64,000 nucleotides of DNA. It comes from Spirodela intermedia (taxonomy: Eukaryota; Streptophyta; Magnoliopsida; Alismatales; Araceae). The notes under the pieces were generated by a model that was not told where the DNA came from, made no database searches, and saw nothing but the letters and a program-made list of their open reading frames with translations. The stretch spans positions 7,022,731 to 7,086,730 of the forward strand of contig LR746269.1 of the NCBI GenBank assembly GCA_902729315.2, in the 5' to 3' direction. Made by a program: the position numbers and the translations under genes. This document shows positions 13,401 to 23,794 of this stretch, in pieces; position 1 is the stretch's first letter, and the number at the start of each line of letters is the position of its first letter.

Positions 13401-16400
13401 AGTGTGGCCATAACATGAGCGAAATGTTTGTTTTGAGTTCAAAAAAATGGCATTTGGGAATTGGATGGGTAAAATAAATTGTGCTGTACAATCAAAAAAT
13501 GTATGAAATCGGAGTGGTCATATGCATGATTCGTAGAACTGTGGTTCATGCTTGTTTTTAGTTATATTTCTTTTCTCTACTATGGTTATTGTTTGAATCT
13601 TTTCCTTTTCTGCTGTCTCCAGCTTGCAATGGTAAAAAAGCTTGAGGAGAACAAGTCCTTGTATGACTTGGATGGTTTTGAAAGATTGGGTTCTTGCCTA
13701 CGGATAGTTTCGCATTCACCTGCTGCTCCAGATATATCAAGTTTCTCTGTTCAGTGGTTCCGTGTGCCAGCTGATGATGGCAAGAAAGAGCTGATCTATG
13801 GTAAGAATGAATTTCATATCCATCTCTGTTTAGGGTACTGCCTAGTGTGTGTGTGTGTGCTTGGAAAGGTTCCTGATCCTCACACGAATTCGACTCAATT
13901 ACTGTATTGGGGGGACAAAGTGGGCTAATTGGCGATTTCTTTTGTCCGTGACTCATTCTTTATAGCATGGGTTACTGGAATACGACTTGTGACAAGTTGT
14001 ATCGATCTAGTTAGGGCTAGATTTAGAGGGAAGAAGGGGGTTGTTTTAGGAATAGTCCCGTACTAGTCATTATAGAAACAGAACCTACGGTTAGGAAGAC
14101 GTGCCCTGTCCAACTATTGCCAAACGATTTTGAGTTGGATGGCTTTACTACTCTAGCATGATACCAGAGCCTATGGTTGCTGAATGTCAGCTTACATGTG
14201 AGTGGGCGCATTAAAAATGTTCGTGTTGGTTATTATAGAAAGAAACCCGTGAATATAATTATGTATTCTCCAATCATTGTCATTTGGTTCTGAGTTGAAT
14301 GAGCTGTTTGCTCTAGCAGACATTATGGATAAGGGCATAGGTGGTAATTCGTTGTTAAAATGGCATTCTGAAGAAATTGTTAAGCTTAGAAATTGTCGAT
14401 GGCAAATGCATCTGTACTAACTTTTGAATACCGGACAATTACCCCAGAAATGGATGATCTTGGCTTTTGGCAGACTGATGCTTGGTGATGCCAGGTTGTG
14501 CCTCAATAGGATTGGGTTATACATTTTCCTAGAAACAATTCAACCTGGAAACTATGGTAAATGCCTACTTTCCCAAGTACTCTCAGATTGCTGGCTTCAT
14601 TGCAGAAGCTACTTTAAGTTTTTTAGTTCCCTCTGTATATGTATATGCACGGATTTCTGGTTTTAAGATGGGTGGGGAAGGATAACCCAACCGGTGAATC
14701 ATTTCAGCAACTGCGTGAACAAAAGTATGCCATAGTCGTTGTGCTCGTGTAATCCATGCATATTTGATCGCATATTAGATCTGATTAAGCTTGGGGATGT
14801 ATTCTATATCCAGTCTAATTGATCGCATATTAGATCCTTGGCCTGCTGGTTTCTTATTCTTCGTTTTTCTTCCTCAGGAGCCACAAAACCAGCTTATGCA
14901 CCAGATCCTTGTGATGTCGGGCGATTTTTGCAGGCTGAAGTCGTTGTGGAAGACCAAAAGTTTACCCTGAGAACAACTGGACCAGTAGAGCCTGGTCTGC
15001 CTCTCTCTCTCTCTCTCTCCCTCTGTCATTCCCTACATTTCACTATTTTGTGTGACTTGTAAACAACATGCCGGCTAATGAGGTTCCATTTCTTCCTTGA
15101 TTTGCTCGCAAATACGGACCATCATTGGCATGGTATCAAGCCTTTTCATTTGAACTTGGTACTTCTCGACAGGAGTGGTTTTCTTCTGCCCTCATTATAA
15201 CAGTGATTAGACACTAGAGATTTTTTGAACCTTGTTTCATTTAGAGCTTCCGTCATAAACATTTTGAATGAAATTCTAACGTTGGAGGATCTGTCAAGAG
15301 TAGAACAGACTGGAGTGTCTATGCATTGACCTTCAAGCATACTCCTATGTCAACCCTTGGCAAGCTGGAATCCGGGAACGTTTTGGTGTAGCTCAAAGCA
15401 GGGCCTGGTCTTGAGCGTAGACATGTTTACGATCTGCGTTTTCTTTTTGACTTAACATCGATTTGCAGTGCCGTATCATCTCTAGAGTGATGCTGTGTTC
15501 TTCGTTCAGTTCGACGTAATATTTAGATGATATAAGATGTACGTGCATGATCTTCATCTGAATTATTTTCTCTCTCAACAATGTCGAACAGCTCCAGGCT
15601 TGGGGAGTTATGTCGAGGCGCTTGTTAAGAAGAATGACACCGAGTTCCATGTAAGCGCTTTCCTGCCTTGGACTTCTGTTTTTACATTGCTGATGGTTCC
15701 CGCAATGGTTCTGGTTTCATGCTTTCAAAGCTTGTCTTCTCCTGTTTCTCAGTCTTTCTGGGTATTTATGTGTTTGAAGTCGATGTCAGGCATTTTCCTT
15801 CTCTGATTGGTTAATTTCGCTTGATTGACTTGCTGTTAGGGGGAGTTGGGGGGGTGTCAATTGGTCGTTCAGGCTTCAGCCCTTCCATGCCCCCCACATT
15901 TTTAATTGAGATGGGCCTGATTTCGACCCACAGAAAAGCCCAAAAAGTAGGTCCTATCCTCTTTATGCCTACCAACTTTAGAGAGGGAGAGGAGAGCGAG
16001 AGAGAGTGGGAGCGCTTGCCATATGGATGCTCATGAGAGAGAGTCAATGTTGTCTCCTTGTTCATACTCATGAGAGAGAGAGAGAGAGAGATGATCTTCA
16101 TACTCATGAGTCAATGCTTTCTTTTGTTCATGCAGGTGGTGGTTCTTCAGACGAATGGGGGGGACAACCCGTCATCCTCTGTTCACGTGTTCCACGTTGG
16201 GAAGATGAGGATCAAGCTCCGAAAGGGAAGGTCTTCCATAGCCAAAGAACCATATTCCGCCGCCATGCAGGTCCAGTTCTCTCCCATTCTCTTATCATTT
16301 TCCCAAACTATTGAAGGATTTCCCTACCAAAAATTTCCCTCTCGAGGAAATACCTTCTTTTTTTCCATACCCATGAGGGCAGGAGTTGCTTCAACTATTT

Positions 16401-16982
16401 GGAGAAGAGTTTCCAAATAGCATGCCCTAGTGGTTAATTCTATAACTTTCATTTCTCATTCAGCAGACTAATTTTTATCTACGCATATAATAATAAACTT
16501 CATCATCATCCTTATTATGATTATTCGTTCTTCGTGTTCTAACCGGCCGACTCTCTCTCTCTCTCTGATTCCTTAGCTCTGTGGCGTCCGGGGCGGTGGA
16601 AATGCCGCCGCCCGATCTTTGTTCTGGCAAGCAAGGAAAGGGCCGTCGTTCACGTTGGCATTCGAGTCCGAAAGGGAACGGAATGCGGCCATCATGCTCG
16701 CCCGTAGATTCGCATTCGACTGCAATGTAAGTATGCGTGCATTTTTCATACACCTTTACTGCCAGTACTCTCAGATTCCCATTTTATTCCCAATTAATTA
16801 ATTAATTAATTAATTTTTCCAACGTAATTTCTTAAAGAATTACACAGATATATACATATATAATCGGTTTTTCTTTGTGTACGATGATGCACGAGGTTGA
16901 CCGGGGTTCGTGGTCCTCCTAGGTGTCTCTTGTGGGGCCCAACTCCGGTGGGGACCAGCCAGTGGCCGCGACCGGGCGCTGA
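10482..16982 (+). CDS. SCAB1: Stomatal closure-related actin-binding protein (SCAB family)
   Basis: SCAB proteins are plant-specific and bind, bundle and stabilise actin filaments; Arabidopsis SCAB1 acts in guard-cell closure. Twelve coding exons agree in phase: 10482-10760, 11205-11333, 11953-12045, 12375-12515, 12933-13001, 13181-13264, 13623-13800, 14878-14994, 15592-15650, 16136-16270, 16577-16726 and 16923-16982. They give 497 residues, almost the length I recall for Arabidopsis SCAB1 (about 496). The N-terminal actin-binding part is followed by coiled coil (DRHVLLKKLRDVLESLKGRV; VMDMEHELQALRMQLADKS) and the C-terminal fused Ig-PH part (LFWQARKGPSF, FESERERNAAIMLARRF). The start at 10482 (MTRLTLDF) is preferred over an in-frame ATG at 10467, because MTR is the conserved family start. 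The intron before 14878 carries a TRIM-like relic. CYCB1 lies next downstream on the same strand. Confidence 0.93.
14042..14318 (+). mobile_element. TRIM-like LTR relic inside a SCAB intron
   Basis: Two related segments, 14042-14158 and 14218-14318, both begin TGTT and end CTCTAGCA. They share blocks such as ATTATAGAAA and TTGAGTTG/CTGAGTTG. The first is followed at once by TGATACCAGAGCC (14159-14171), very close to the tRNA-Met primer-binding site TGGTATCAGAGCC of plant LTR elements. With LTRs of about 100-117 bp and an interior of about 60 bp this has the layout of a terminal-repeat retrotransposon in miniature. It encodes nothing, and I see no clear target-site duplication. Confidence 0.5.
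16791..16815. repeat. (AATT/TTAA)n microsatellite
   Basis: A short tetranucleotide run in the last SCAB intron. It has no evident role. Confidence 0.8.
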
Positions 16983-18209
16983 TCTCCCGAGAAGATTAAG
17001 TTACCTTGTAAGTAGCGTGGTTTTTCAATGGCTCGGAGGCTCGCCGGGGCATTCCTTTTTATTTGCCAACGGTGCTTTTGCCTTTCCAACAAGCTCTCGA
17101 GCTCTCGCTTCTCTTGTGGCTCTTGATGTGTTTGATGGCTTTTTTTCTTTTTCTTTTTTTAATGCTGGGAATGTAATGCCTCTCCGTTTTTAATGTCGAC
17201 CGATTGACTTGATTGAAGACTTTGCCTTGACTTGTCGGCGTTTCTCCTACGGCCAACGTGGGTCTGTGTGTGGGGCCTACTCGGCTCTAGAGCAAGCCTG
17301 CGCTGAGTTGGTCTGGGTTATTTTTCCCCTCTTCTTTTTTGGGGAATGTCGATTAAGATCGATGCGGGGGGGCCCCGGGTCGCACTAGATTTTTGCGGGC
17401 TTTCCTAAGTTGGGTACGAGCAATTTACGAAACCCTTGAAGCTTTTCTGGAGCAGTTCTGAGTTAATCGTCCCCGACAGAGTAGGGCGGAGCCCTACTAG
17501 GAAGTCGGACGAGTGGGGCCGTGCTGAGTCCGGATGAGATGGCTCGGATTATCCATTAAGAGGATCCGATTCCGATTCGGATTCCGATTCCGGCGGGCCC
17601 CACAGCTCGCCGGATAGGCAGCTCCTGGACTACGCGAACTAAGTTTCCATTTCAATCGTGGAAGGGCGACGTTGCGGGCATTGCACCGCCACGTGGATGG
17701 ATGTGCAGGGTTACCGTTGGGGATGGGAAGAAGGAGGGAACTCTGCCTGCGGTTGGTTTTATTAATTGTCCGCGATAAGTCGCGATATGAACGACTGTTG
17801 ACGGTAATTTGACCACGCTCGCTCTGTCCCTCTCTCTCACTCCCTTTAGCCGGTGGGTCTGCAACGGCTACTAATTCTGGGCTGGCTCCCACGGCCGTCC
17901 GATTCCTAGATCGGACCGTTGCATTTTTAAAAACTATTCGACCGTTGGGACGCGTCGCCTCCCGGAAGAGGAGAACCACCACCCTCTTCCTCGTCCGCGC
18001 ACCTTCCCTTCCTCATCGCCCTAACTTCTTTTATTTAACAGCAGACTTTCACAGGCCCACAGACGACCGAGAGAAGGTAGAAAAGAGAGAGAGACAGAAA
18101 GAGAAGGAACCCTCGAAACGACAGTGTGGCGGGCGGGAACGTGGAAGGGGAGGCAGGTGCAGGCCGTCTCCATCTGTTCCTGTCGTCGGTTTTCTCATCG
18201 CTCTTCGGG

Positions 18210-18242
<33 letters not shown>

Positions 18243-18278
18243 CAAGAACAGCAAGTGGAAGAAGAACCAGGAGTGACG
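16983..18278 (+). promoter_or_regulatory. SCAB 3' end and CYCB1 promoter with leader
   Basis: No gene is supported. The first several hundred bases probably hold the SCAB 3' UTR. From about 17700 on the DNA looks like a promoter. Four AACGG/CCGTT cores lie at 17714, 17863, 17916 and 17942, a TATTTAA-type box sits near 18032, and an AGAACC hexamer repeat (about 18211-18242) lies in the leader. A GATTCC repeat occurs near 17564-17594. The open frame across the leader has no ATG in frame before 18279. Confidence 0.55.
17714..17946. promoter_or_regulatory. Cluster of MSA-like (AACGG core) mitotic elements
   Basis: Four AACGG cores occur within about 230 bases: minus-strand cores at 17714-17718, 17916-17920 and 17942-17946, and a plus-strand core at 17863-17867. 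Three of them (CCCCAACGGTAA, TGCAACGGCTA, CCCAACGGTCG) are within one mismatch of the MSA consensus YCYAACGGYYA. MSA elements are bound by three-repeat MYB (MYB3R) factors and drive G2/M expression of B-type cyclins, which fits the gene downstream. Confidence 0.65.
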
Positions 18279-20353
18279 ATGGCAACGAGGCATCACCATC
18301 AAGTCCCGGCACCCCAGCAGCAGAGAGGTACGTACATCGGATTCTTGAATACCTTCCCTTCCTCGGTGATCTTCCTCTTCCTCTTCCTGGATTCCTTCTT
18401 GGGCGATTTTCTGAACAGATTCTCTTCACAAGTTAGTGTGAGTAAATGCTATTTTCCTGAAACTTTTAGGTGGCGGCGGAGGAGGAGGAATGAAGCAGCA
18501 GAAGGCCGCCGAGGGGAACAACCGGCGCGCGCTGGGAGACATCGGCAACCTGGTTCACGCCAATCCCCGACCTGCAGAAGGGTATTATGCTAAACCTAAC
18601 CTGTTCAGGTTTTCTTCACCATCTCTGATCGTTTCTTCTCCCTCCGTATCTTGACAAATGATTTCCCATTCTCCAGGAAGCCGCCGCCTCAGATCTCCCG
18701 CCCCGTGACAAGGAGCTTCGGAGCCCAACTCCTCCGCACTACCCAAACAGGCGTGGATCCTTCCGCCGCAGCCGCCAAGGTGAGGATATTCCACCGGGTC
18801 ATGCCCAGTTGACTTTAACTTCCCCCCGAGTCTGATCCCAGTTGACTGCAGAAACATGTGAAACTGGATGCCGCCGGCGCCGGGAGGGGTGTTGCAAGGC
18901 CTGCGAAACCGAGGGCTGCTGCCGCGAAGCCGAAGCCCGAGACGGTGATAGAGATTAGTCCTGATACCGGCAAGAAGAAGGGTTCGACCCATTCGAAGAA
19001 GAAAGTGCACACTCTCACCTCAGTTCTCACTGCTAGAAGCAAGGTGTGAAGATGGCGTACTCTTCATCTCGTTCCACTATTTTCCTTCATCTTCTCTTCC
19101 TCTTCTCATATCTTTTGGGTCTTCCTCCTGTGGCAGGCTGCTTGTGGAATATCTGAAAAGCCTACGGAGCCTGCTCATGACATTGATGCCGCAGATCTCG
19201 GTGATCAGCTTGCGGTCGCCGATTATGTCGAGGATATCTACAAGTTTTACAAGATCTCCGAGGTGAGCAAGCCTTCTTCTTCCTCTGTTTGATTTGATCT
19301 CTTGCTGTCACAAGTCTGTTTGTGACTCACTTTTCTGGTCCGATTCGCAGAACTGCCGTCGTCCTGGAGACTACATGGATTCACAAACCGAGATCAACAC
19401 GAAGATGAGGGCGATCCTCGCCGACTGGCTGATCGAAGTGCATGAGCGATTTGAGCTCATGCCGGAGACTCTCTACCTCGCTTTCTACATCATCGATCGG
19501 TACCTCTCCGTTGAGACGGTCCTCAGGAGGGAGCTTCAGCTCGTCGGCGTCACGGCCATGCTCATCGCCTGCAAATACGAAGAAATCTGGGCTCCAGAGG
19601 TTAGCCTGGTTTCACAGAAATAAAATCCCCTTCAATTATGGCATCGCGCATCTAAAGGATGATGAATCTGGTATGGCAGGTCAACGACTTCATCTGCATA
19701 TCAGACAGGGCGTATAGCAGAGATCAAATCCTGGCGAAGGAGAAGGGGATACTGGATAAGCTCGAGTGGAATCTGACCGTCCCCACCCCGTATGTATTCC
19801 TCGTCCGTTTCCTGAAGGCCGCCATATCCGACCAAGAGGTAAATTAACTAACTATCCTAGTTTACCCTAAAAAGTCCTCCGATGCGATCGCCTCCCTCCT
19901 CTGAACTGGCTCCTCTTCCAGCTGGAGCACATGGTCTTCTTCTTCGCGGAATTAGGTCTGATGCAGTACTCGATAGTCTCCTACTGTCCATCCATGGTTG
20001 CCGCCTCCGCCGTCTACGCCGCGCGGTGCACCCTCAACAGGAATCCCCTCTGGAACGAGACGCTCGAGCGGCACACCGGCTTCTCCGAACAACAGCTCAT
20101 GTACGGACACACACCACACCACCAATCCTCTCCGAACGGCATGATCTGTTCACACCTAATTCAATTTTTGCTGTGGTCCAGGGATTGCGCGAAGCTCCTG
20201 GTCGGATTCCACTCGTCGGCGACGGAGAGCAAACTGAAGGTGGTATACAAGAAATATTCCAGCCCTGAGTTCTGCTCCGTCGCGCTGCATCGTCCAGCCT
20301 CGCGACTGCTCGAGGAATCCAAGGGGGAGGAGGAGACTCCATCGTCCACTTGA
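18279..20353 (+). CDS. CYCB1: G2/mitotic-specific cyclin B1
   Basis: A B1-type cyclin, the regulatory partner of CDKs at G2/M. Nine exons agree in phase: 18279-18327, 18470-18581, 18677-18779, 18852-19043, 19137-19262, 19351-19599, 19680-19838, 19922-20100 and 20182-20353, for 446 residues. The destruction box RRALGDIGN (residues 35-43, RxxLxxIxN) marks it for APC/C-dependent degradation. The block [16 protein letters not shown] is the B1 hallmark. The cyclin N box begins at [19 protein letters not shown]. The cyclin C box spans [18 protein letters not shown] to the end. The ATG at 18279 is the first in its frame. The promoter holds MSA-like elements. A GA microsatellite (20567-20598) follows the stop and lies in the probable 3' UTR. 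The gene is 1.3 kb behind SCAB on the same strand. Confidence 0.95.
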
Positions 20354-20565
20354 ACTCCAGCCAGATCCAGATCCGCCTTCACCTTCCTCAGGATCGGACT
20401 TGAGGAGTCTATATCTATCTAGCCTGACGATTTCATCAGATTGATGATCAACCTAGGACAAAGGGATGTGGGGAGGGGGAGAAGATAATTTTTGGTGTTC
20501 TTACTCTGTCCTCACGAGTCGAGGTCTGCCAGACGATCGCCATTCTTTCTGCTGCTTGTCTGTTC

Positions 20566-20566
<1 letters not shown>

Positions 20567-20598
<32 letters not shown>
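20567..20598. repeat. (GA)n microsatellite
   Basis: An uninterrupted GA run about 215 bases after the CYCB1 stop codon, probably inside its 3' UTR. Confidence 0.85.
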
Positions 20599-20600
<2 letters not shown>

Positions 20601-20837
20601 GTGAGCATTCCCGCGCGAAATTCCCTCCGAGACCTGAAATGAGTACAGCTTATGGTGTGTATAAATAGCCTCCAAGAAATAGTATGAGAAAGACACTCTC
20701 AGTCAAAGATTGCAAGAAAGTCCAAGTATTTTTTCTTGTTTTTTTTGGTCTTCAGCTAACAAAATAATGGCTATTTTCCGCTGATTTAACTTTGCAAGGA
20801 ACTCCAATTATTGTTTTTTTAGGGTCCTTTAGCTACC

Positions 20838-21213
20838 AAACGATTATTATTTTCCGGTGATTTACTTTTAAGCCCCTGAGAAATGTCGCAAATTAGGAAA
20901 CAGGGCAGTGCCGGCTGAACTTTTAGAAATGAGGACACCAAGGATATTATTAAAAATGATTCCATGAACTGTTAGCTACGTAAATAAAAAAATGGTGTCA
21001 ATAAACTTAGCCATTTTTTAACGTGACGACGTCCACCAAAATGATACTTATTTCCCGGTGATTTACTATTAAGCCCCTAAGAAATGTCGTAAATTAGGAG
21101 ACAGGCAGTGCCGACTGAATTTTTAGAAATGAGGACTAAGGATAGTATTACAAATGATTCCATGAAACTTTGCCACGTGTAAATAAAAGAAAATGGTGTC
21201 AAAAAATTTAGCA
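20838..21213. repeat. Two-copy tandem duplication, period about 201 bp
   Basis: The segments 20838-21013 and 21038-21213 share long blocks in the same order. Landmarks are GGTGATTTAC, AAGCCCCT-AGAAATGTCG, GCAGTGCCG and AATGATTCCATGAA, offset by about 201 bases. Part of the unit may recur once more upstream near 20780. There is no coding potential. Confidence 0.8.
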
Positions 21214-22537
21214 AGGTTTTTTTTTTTTTGAGATCAATAAATTTATGAGGCCGCCAAAGGGCTGGTATATTTACGTATAGTATATTTACTTACTCCTTTG
21301 TAGATCTGATAAGAGAATTGTTAAGAGGGAAGAAATTTAATAAAAGGATATAATTATAATTATAAAAGATCAATAATTGATATAAATTAAATTTAGACTC
21401 CTCTACTTTTGGGAGTGAAGAGAACGAAAGGCTTCATCGAGACGGTTTCATCAACGGAAACCCTGCGCGGAGGCGGAGGGCGTGGACGGGCGGAGAGCCC
21501 AAGTCGGGAATTTGTCGGCGGTGAGCGGCGACTATCGGCGCGGCGGCTCCAGGTATTTGGTGTGTTTCCTCCATCGGTCTCGTCTTCCTGCAGCCATTTG
21601 GCTAGCAATGGTCCACAAGGATTGGTTCAGGTGGCGATTTAGGTGTTGTCAGGGCTACTGCGGGGTTACAGGTCGCTCATTTCGGCCGGTATTTTAAATC
21701 TATTCATTCTAGTTGTGGAGGAGGATCCCCCGTGCTGCCGTTGTTGACAACTCTGTGCTACATGTAATCTGTCGTGAATTTTAGTTTACGGCCCGATCTC
21801 TGGTTGCTCTCACTGTGCCATGGAGTCTTCTTTGTCACTAGATCTCTATTTTTCCTTCCTCGAGTAGGACATTAATTTAAGTGTCACTCACCTCCCCATC
21901 TGTGGAAATAGTGAGATTTGAAAAGAGTCAACCACAGTTTTTTTTTTCTTTTCGGTCCATCATAGTATGAATTACTATAATTCCAGTGGTCTCTAGTGAA
22001 TTAACCCCATTTTTCGCAGTGATTACAGAGGTGGGGGTAAGGTGAGAGGTTGGCTATGCCGTGTCGAGTAGTCTTTGAAGAAGGGTGATGAGACAGGATG
22101 CCTGGTAAGTGAAGGGAATGGGAAAGTACGATGTGGAAGTCTTGTTGTTTCAAGCGATGGAATTGTCTTTTAAAATAGCTCATTTGCAAAATGTTTTTTA
22201 AAAGCGGGAAAATATGAATTAAGCTTGTTCACAAAAAAGAAAAGTTGAAATAAATAAATAAGGAAAACCGTATTGAAAGAGGCAGATGCCATGAGAAATA
22301 GAGGGAGCTTTCAAAAGCATCCATGCTTGATAATCTCATTTATATTAGTCTTAGCCCTTTAATCTAGTTTATCCACTTGGTAGGTTTCTTGGTCTTGTAA
22401 GATAGGAAATTCCTGTGAAGGTAGGTGTTTGAGGGCAAGCAGGGGAAGGAAAGTGAAAACTGCAAGTGTAATATCACTTACTTTCTTCTAAAATATCGAT
22501 ATTGTGTAGCAAGCAATTTACTGCTGTACGGAATCAG

Positions 22538-22807
22538 ATCAGATCAAACCTTCTTAGACACCAGTAGAGGTGATGAGTTACATCTGACTCTGCTTTGATA
22601 AAAATTCCACATTCTATTCAGGCTAGAATTCCATGCTTTGATAAAAGATTCCATGCTCATGAACCATGGAAAAATGTTGTGCGGAATATCTCTGTGACGC
22701 CATCAGGTACATTTTCATAATCGCATAGGTAGTCTGCTGTAGATGCTAACGAAGAGTCAGATGTAACTCAACGCTTCTAATGGTGTCTAAGAAGTTTTGA
22801 ATCTGAT
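22538..22807. repeat. Inverted repeat, foldback or MITE-like
   Basis: The left arm 22538-22591 and right arm 22753-22807 are reverse complements over about 54 bases with a handful of mismatches. Shared blocks include CTTCTTAGACACCA and GAGTTACATCTGACTCT. The spacer is about 160 bases and carries an internal direct repeat (CTTTGATAAAA). It could be a foldback transposon remnant. If transcribed it would form a long hairpin. Confidence 0.7.
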
Positions 22808-23794
22808 GTGTCTCTAAGCAAACCTGATAAGGTAGCCATCTAGGCAAACCCGATGAGCATTTTCAGACGAGAAGAAATTTCGTTTCTGAGTGGAAAAAAT
22901 TGAAGAGTACATAATTAAGAAAAGAACATCCTTAATCCTGTCTAGAATGTTAGGAAGCTCCGGTTTTCTTTTAAGCTGGTATCAAATCATTAAATACTTT
23001 GCGTATTAAAATACGACATGTACCAGATGAACGTAGAAAAGACATGTAAATGGCCTAGGATGTTGATAATCTCTGGAGAATTCTTACTCCTTAAAAAATA
23101 GGCTATATGATCCGTCAAAACGTTTTTCCATGCCAATGGATCACCTACACGAATGCCTGCACGAAACCAAGATGACTACTAGACCAGCCCATAATTACAA
23201 TCAAATATTATACTTTCCTTATTGTACGTGCTAGACGAACTCAGTCACAAGCTCGAGAAACAACACATGGCAATGTAGCTTATAGCGTAGGAAAACCAGA
23301 AGTTACCAGTCGATATTTTGTGCATGTGTGTGATTGAAAATCTTCTCGCGCTCGCTAGTAGACCAGTGTGTCTTCATATCCTGGTCAATTATCATTTATG
23401 TGGCTCAGCTGTGCAGGAAGAATCCCAGTTCTATTTCTAGTCGCATATGACTGAATTTTCATGATTTAGTAAAAGTTATTTGTAAGGAAAGCATTGTTGA
23501 CTTATTATTTCCCTCTTTCAGGTGCTGTGGATAACCCCAATTTGTGTCTCATAAACAACGAGGTAGAGAGCGCCTGAGACCACTCAACACATGACCTCTT
23601 TTTGTTGAGGTAGGAACTCTGGCCCAACTTAAGTTTCTTTTTCTTTACTGTTTTGAGGGTATAAAAGTGAAACTTTACTCTTTCATGAGACGACATAGTG
23701 AAGCTTCTTCGATTGCCTCAATTTAATTCAATTTCCATCCATATATAGTGGAGAAAAAAAGATTCTCTTATTGCATCATCCATCCCAGATAAAC

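Larger units (their letters stand above)
20354..23794. other. CYCB1 3' region, repeats, and probable GPAA1 leader
   Basis: No coding gene is supported. The CYCB1 3' UTR is followed by an AT-rich 201-bp tandem duplication (20838-21213). From about 21400 to 21555 the DNA becomes GC-rich and ends at a plausible donor (CTCCAG/GTATTT). With the acceptor CATCCCAG at 23788, just before the GPAA1 start, this suggests a noncoding first exon and a leader intron of about 2.2 kb. A 54-bp inverted repeat (22538-22591 and 22753-22807) lies inside that inferred intron. Short open frames here show no protein features. Confidence 0.45.

Noticed and set aside
15129-15142. A second primer-binding-site-like motif (TGGTATCAAGCC) in a later SCAB intron
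   Set aside because: Only the motif is present; no flanking paired repeats or LTR ends could be found.
18126-18278. An in-frame N-terminal extension of CYCB1 with Asn-Gln repeats
   Set aside because: It has no ATG; the first in-frame ATG is 18279 and the repeat lies in the leader.
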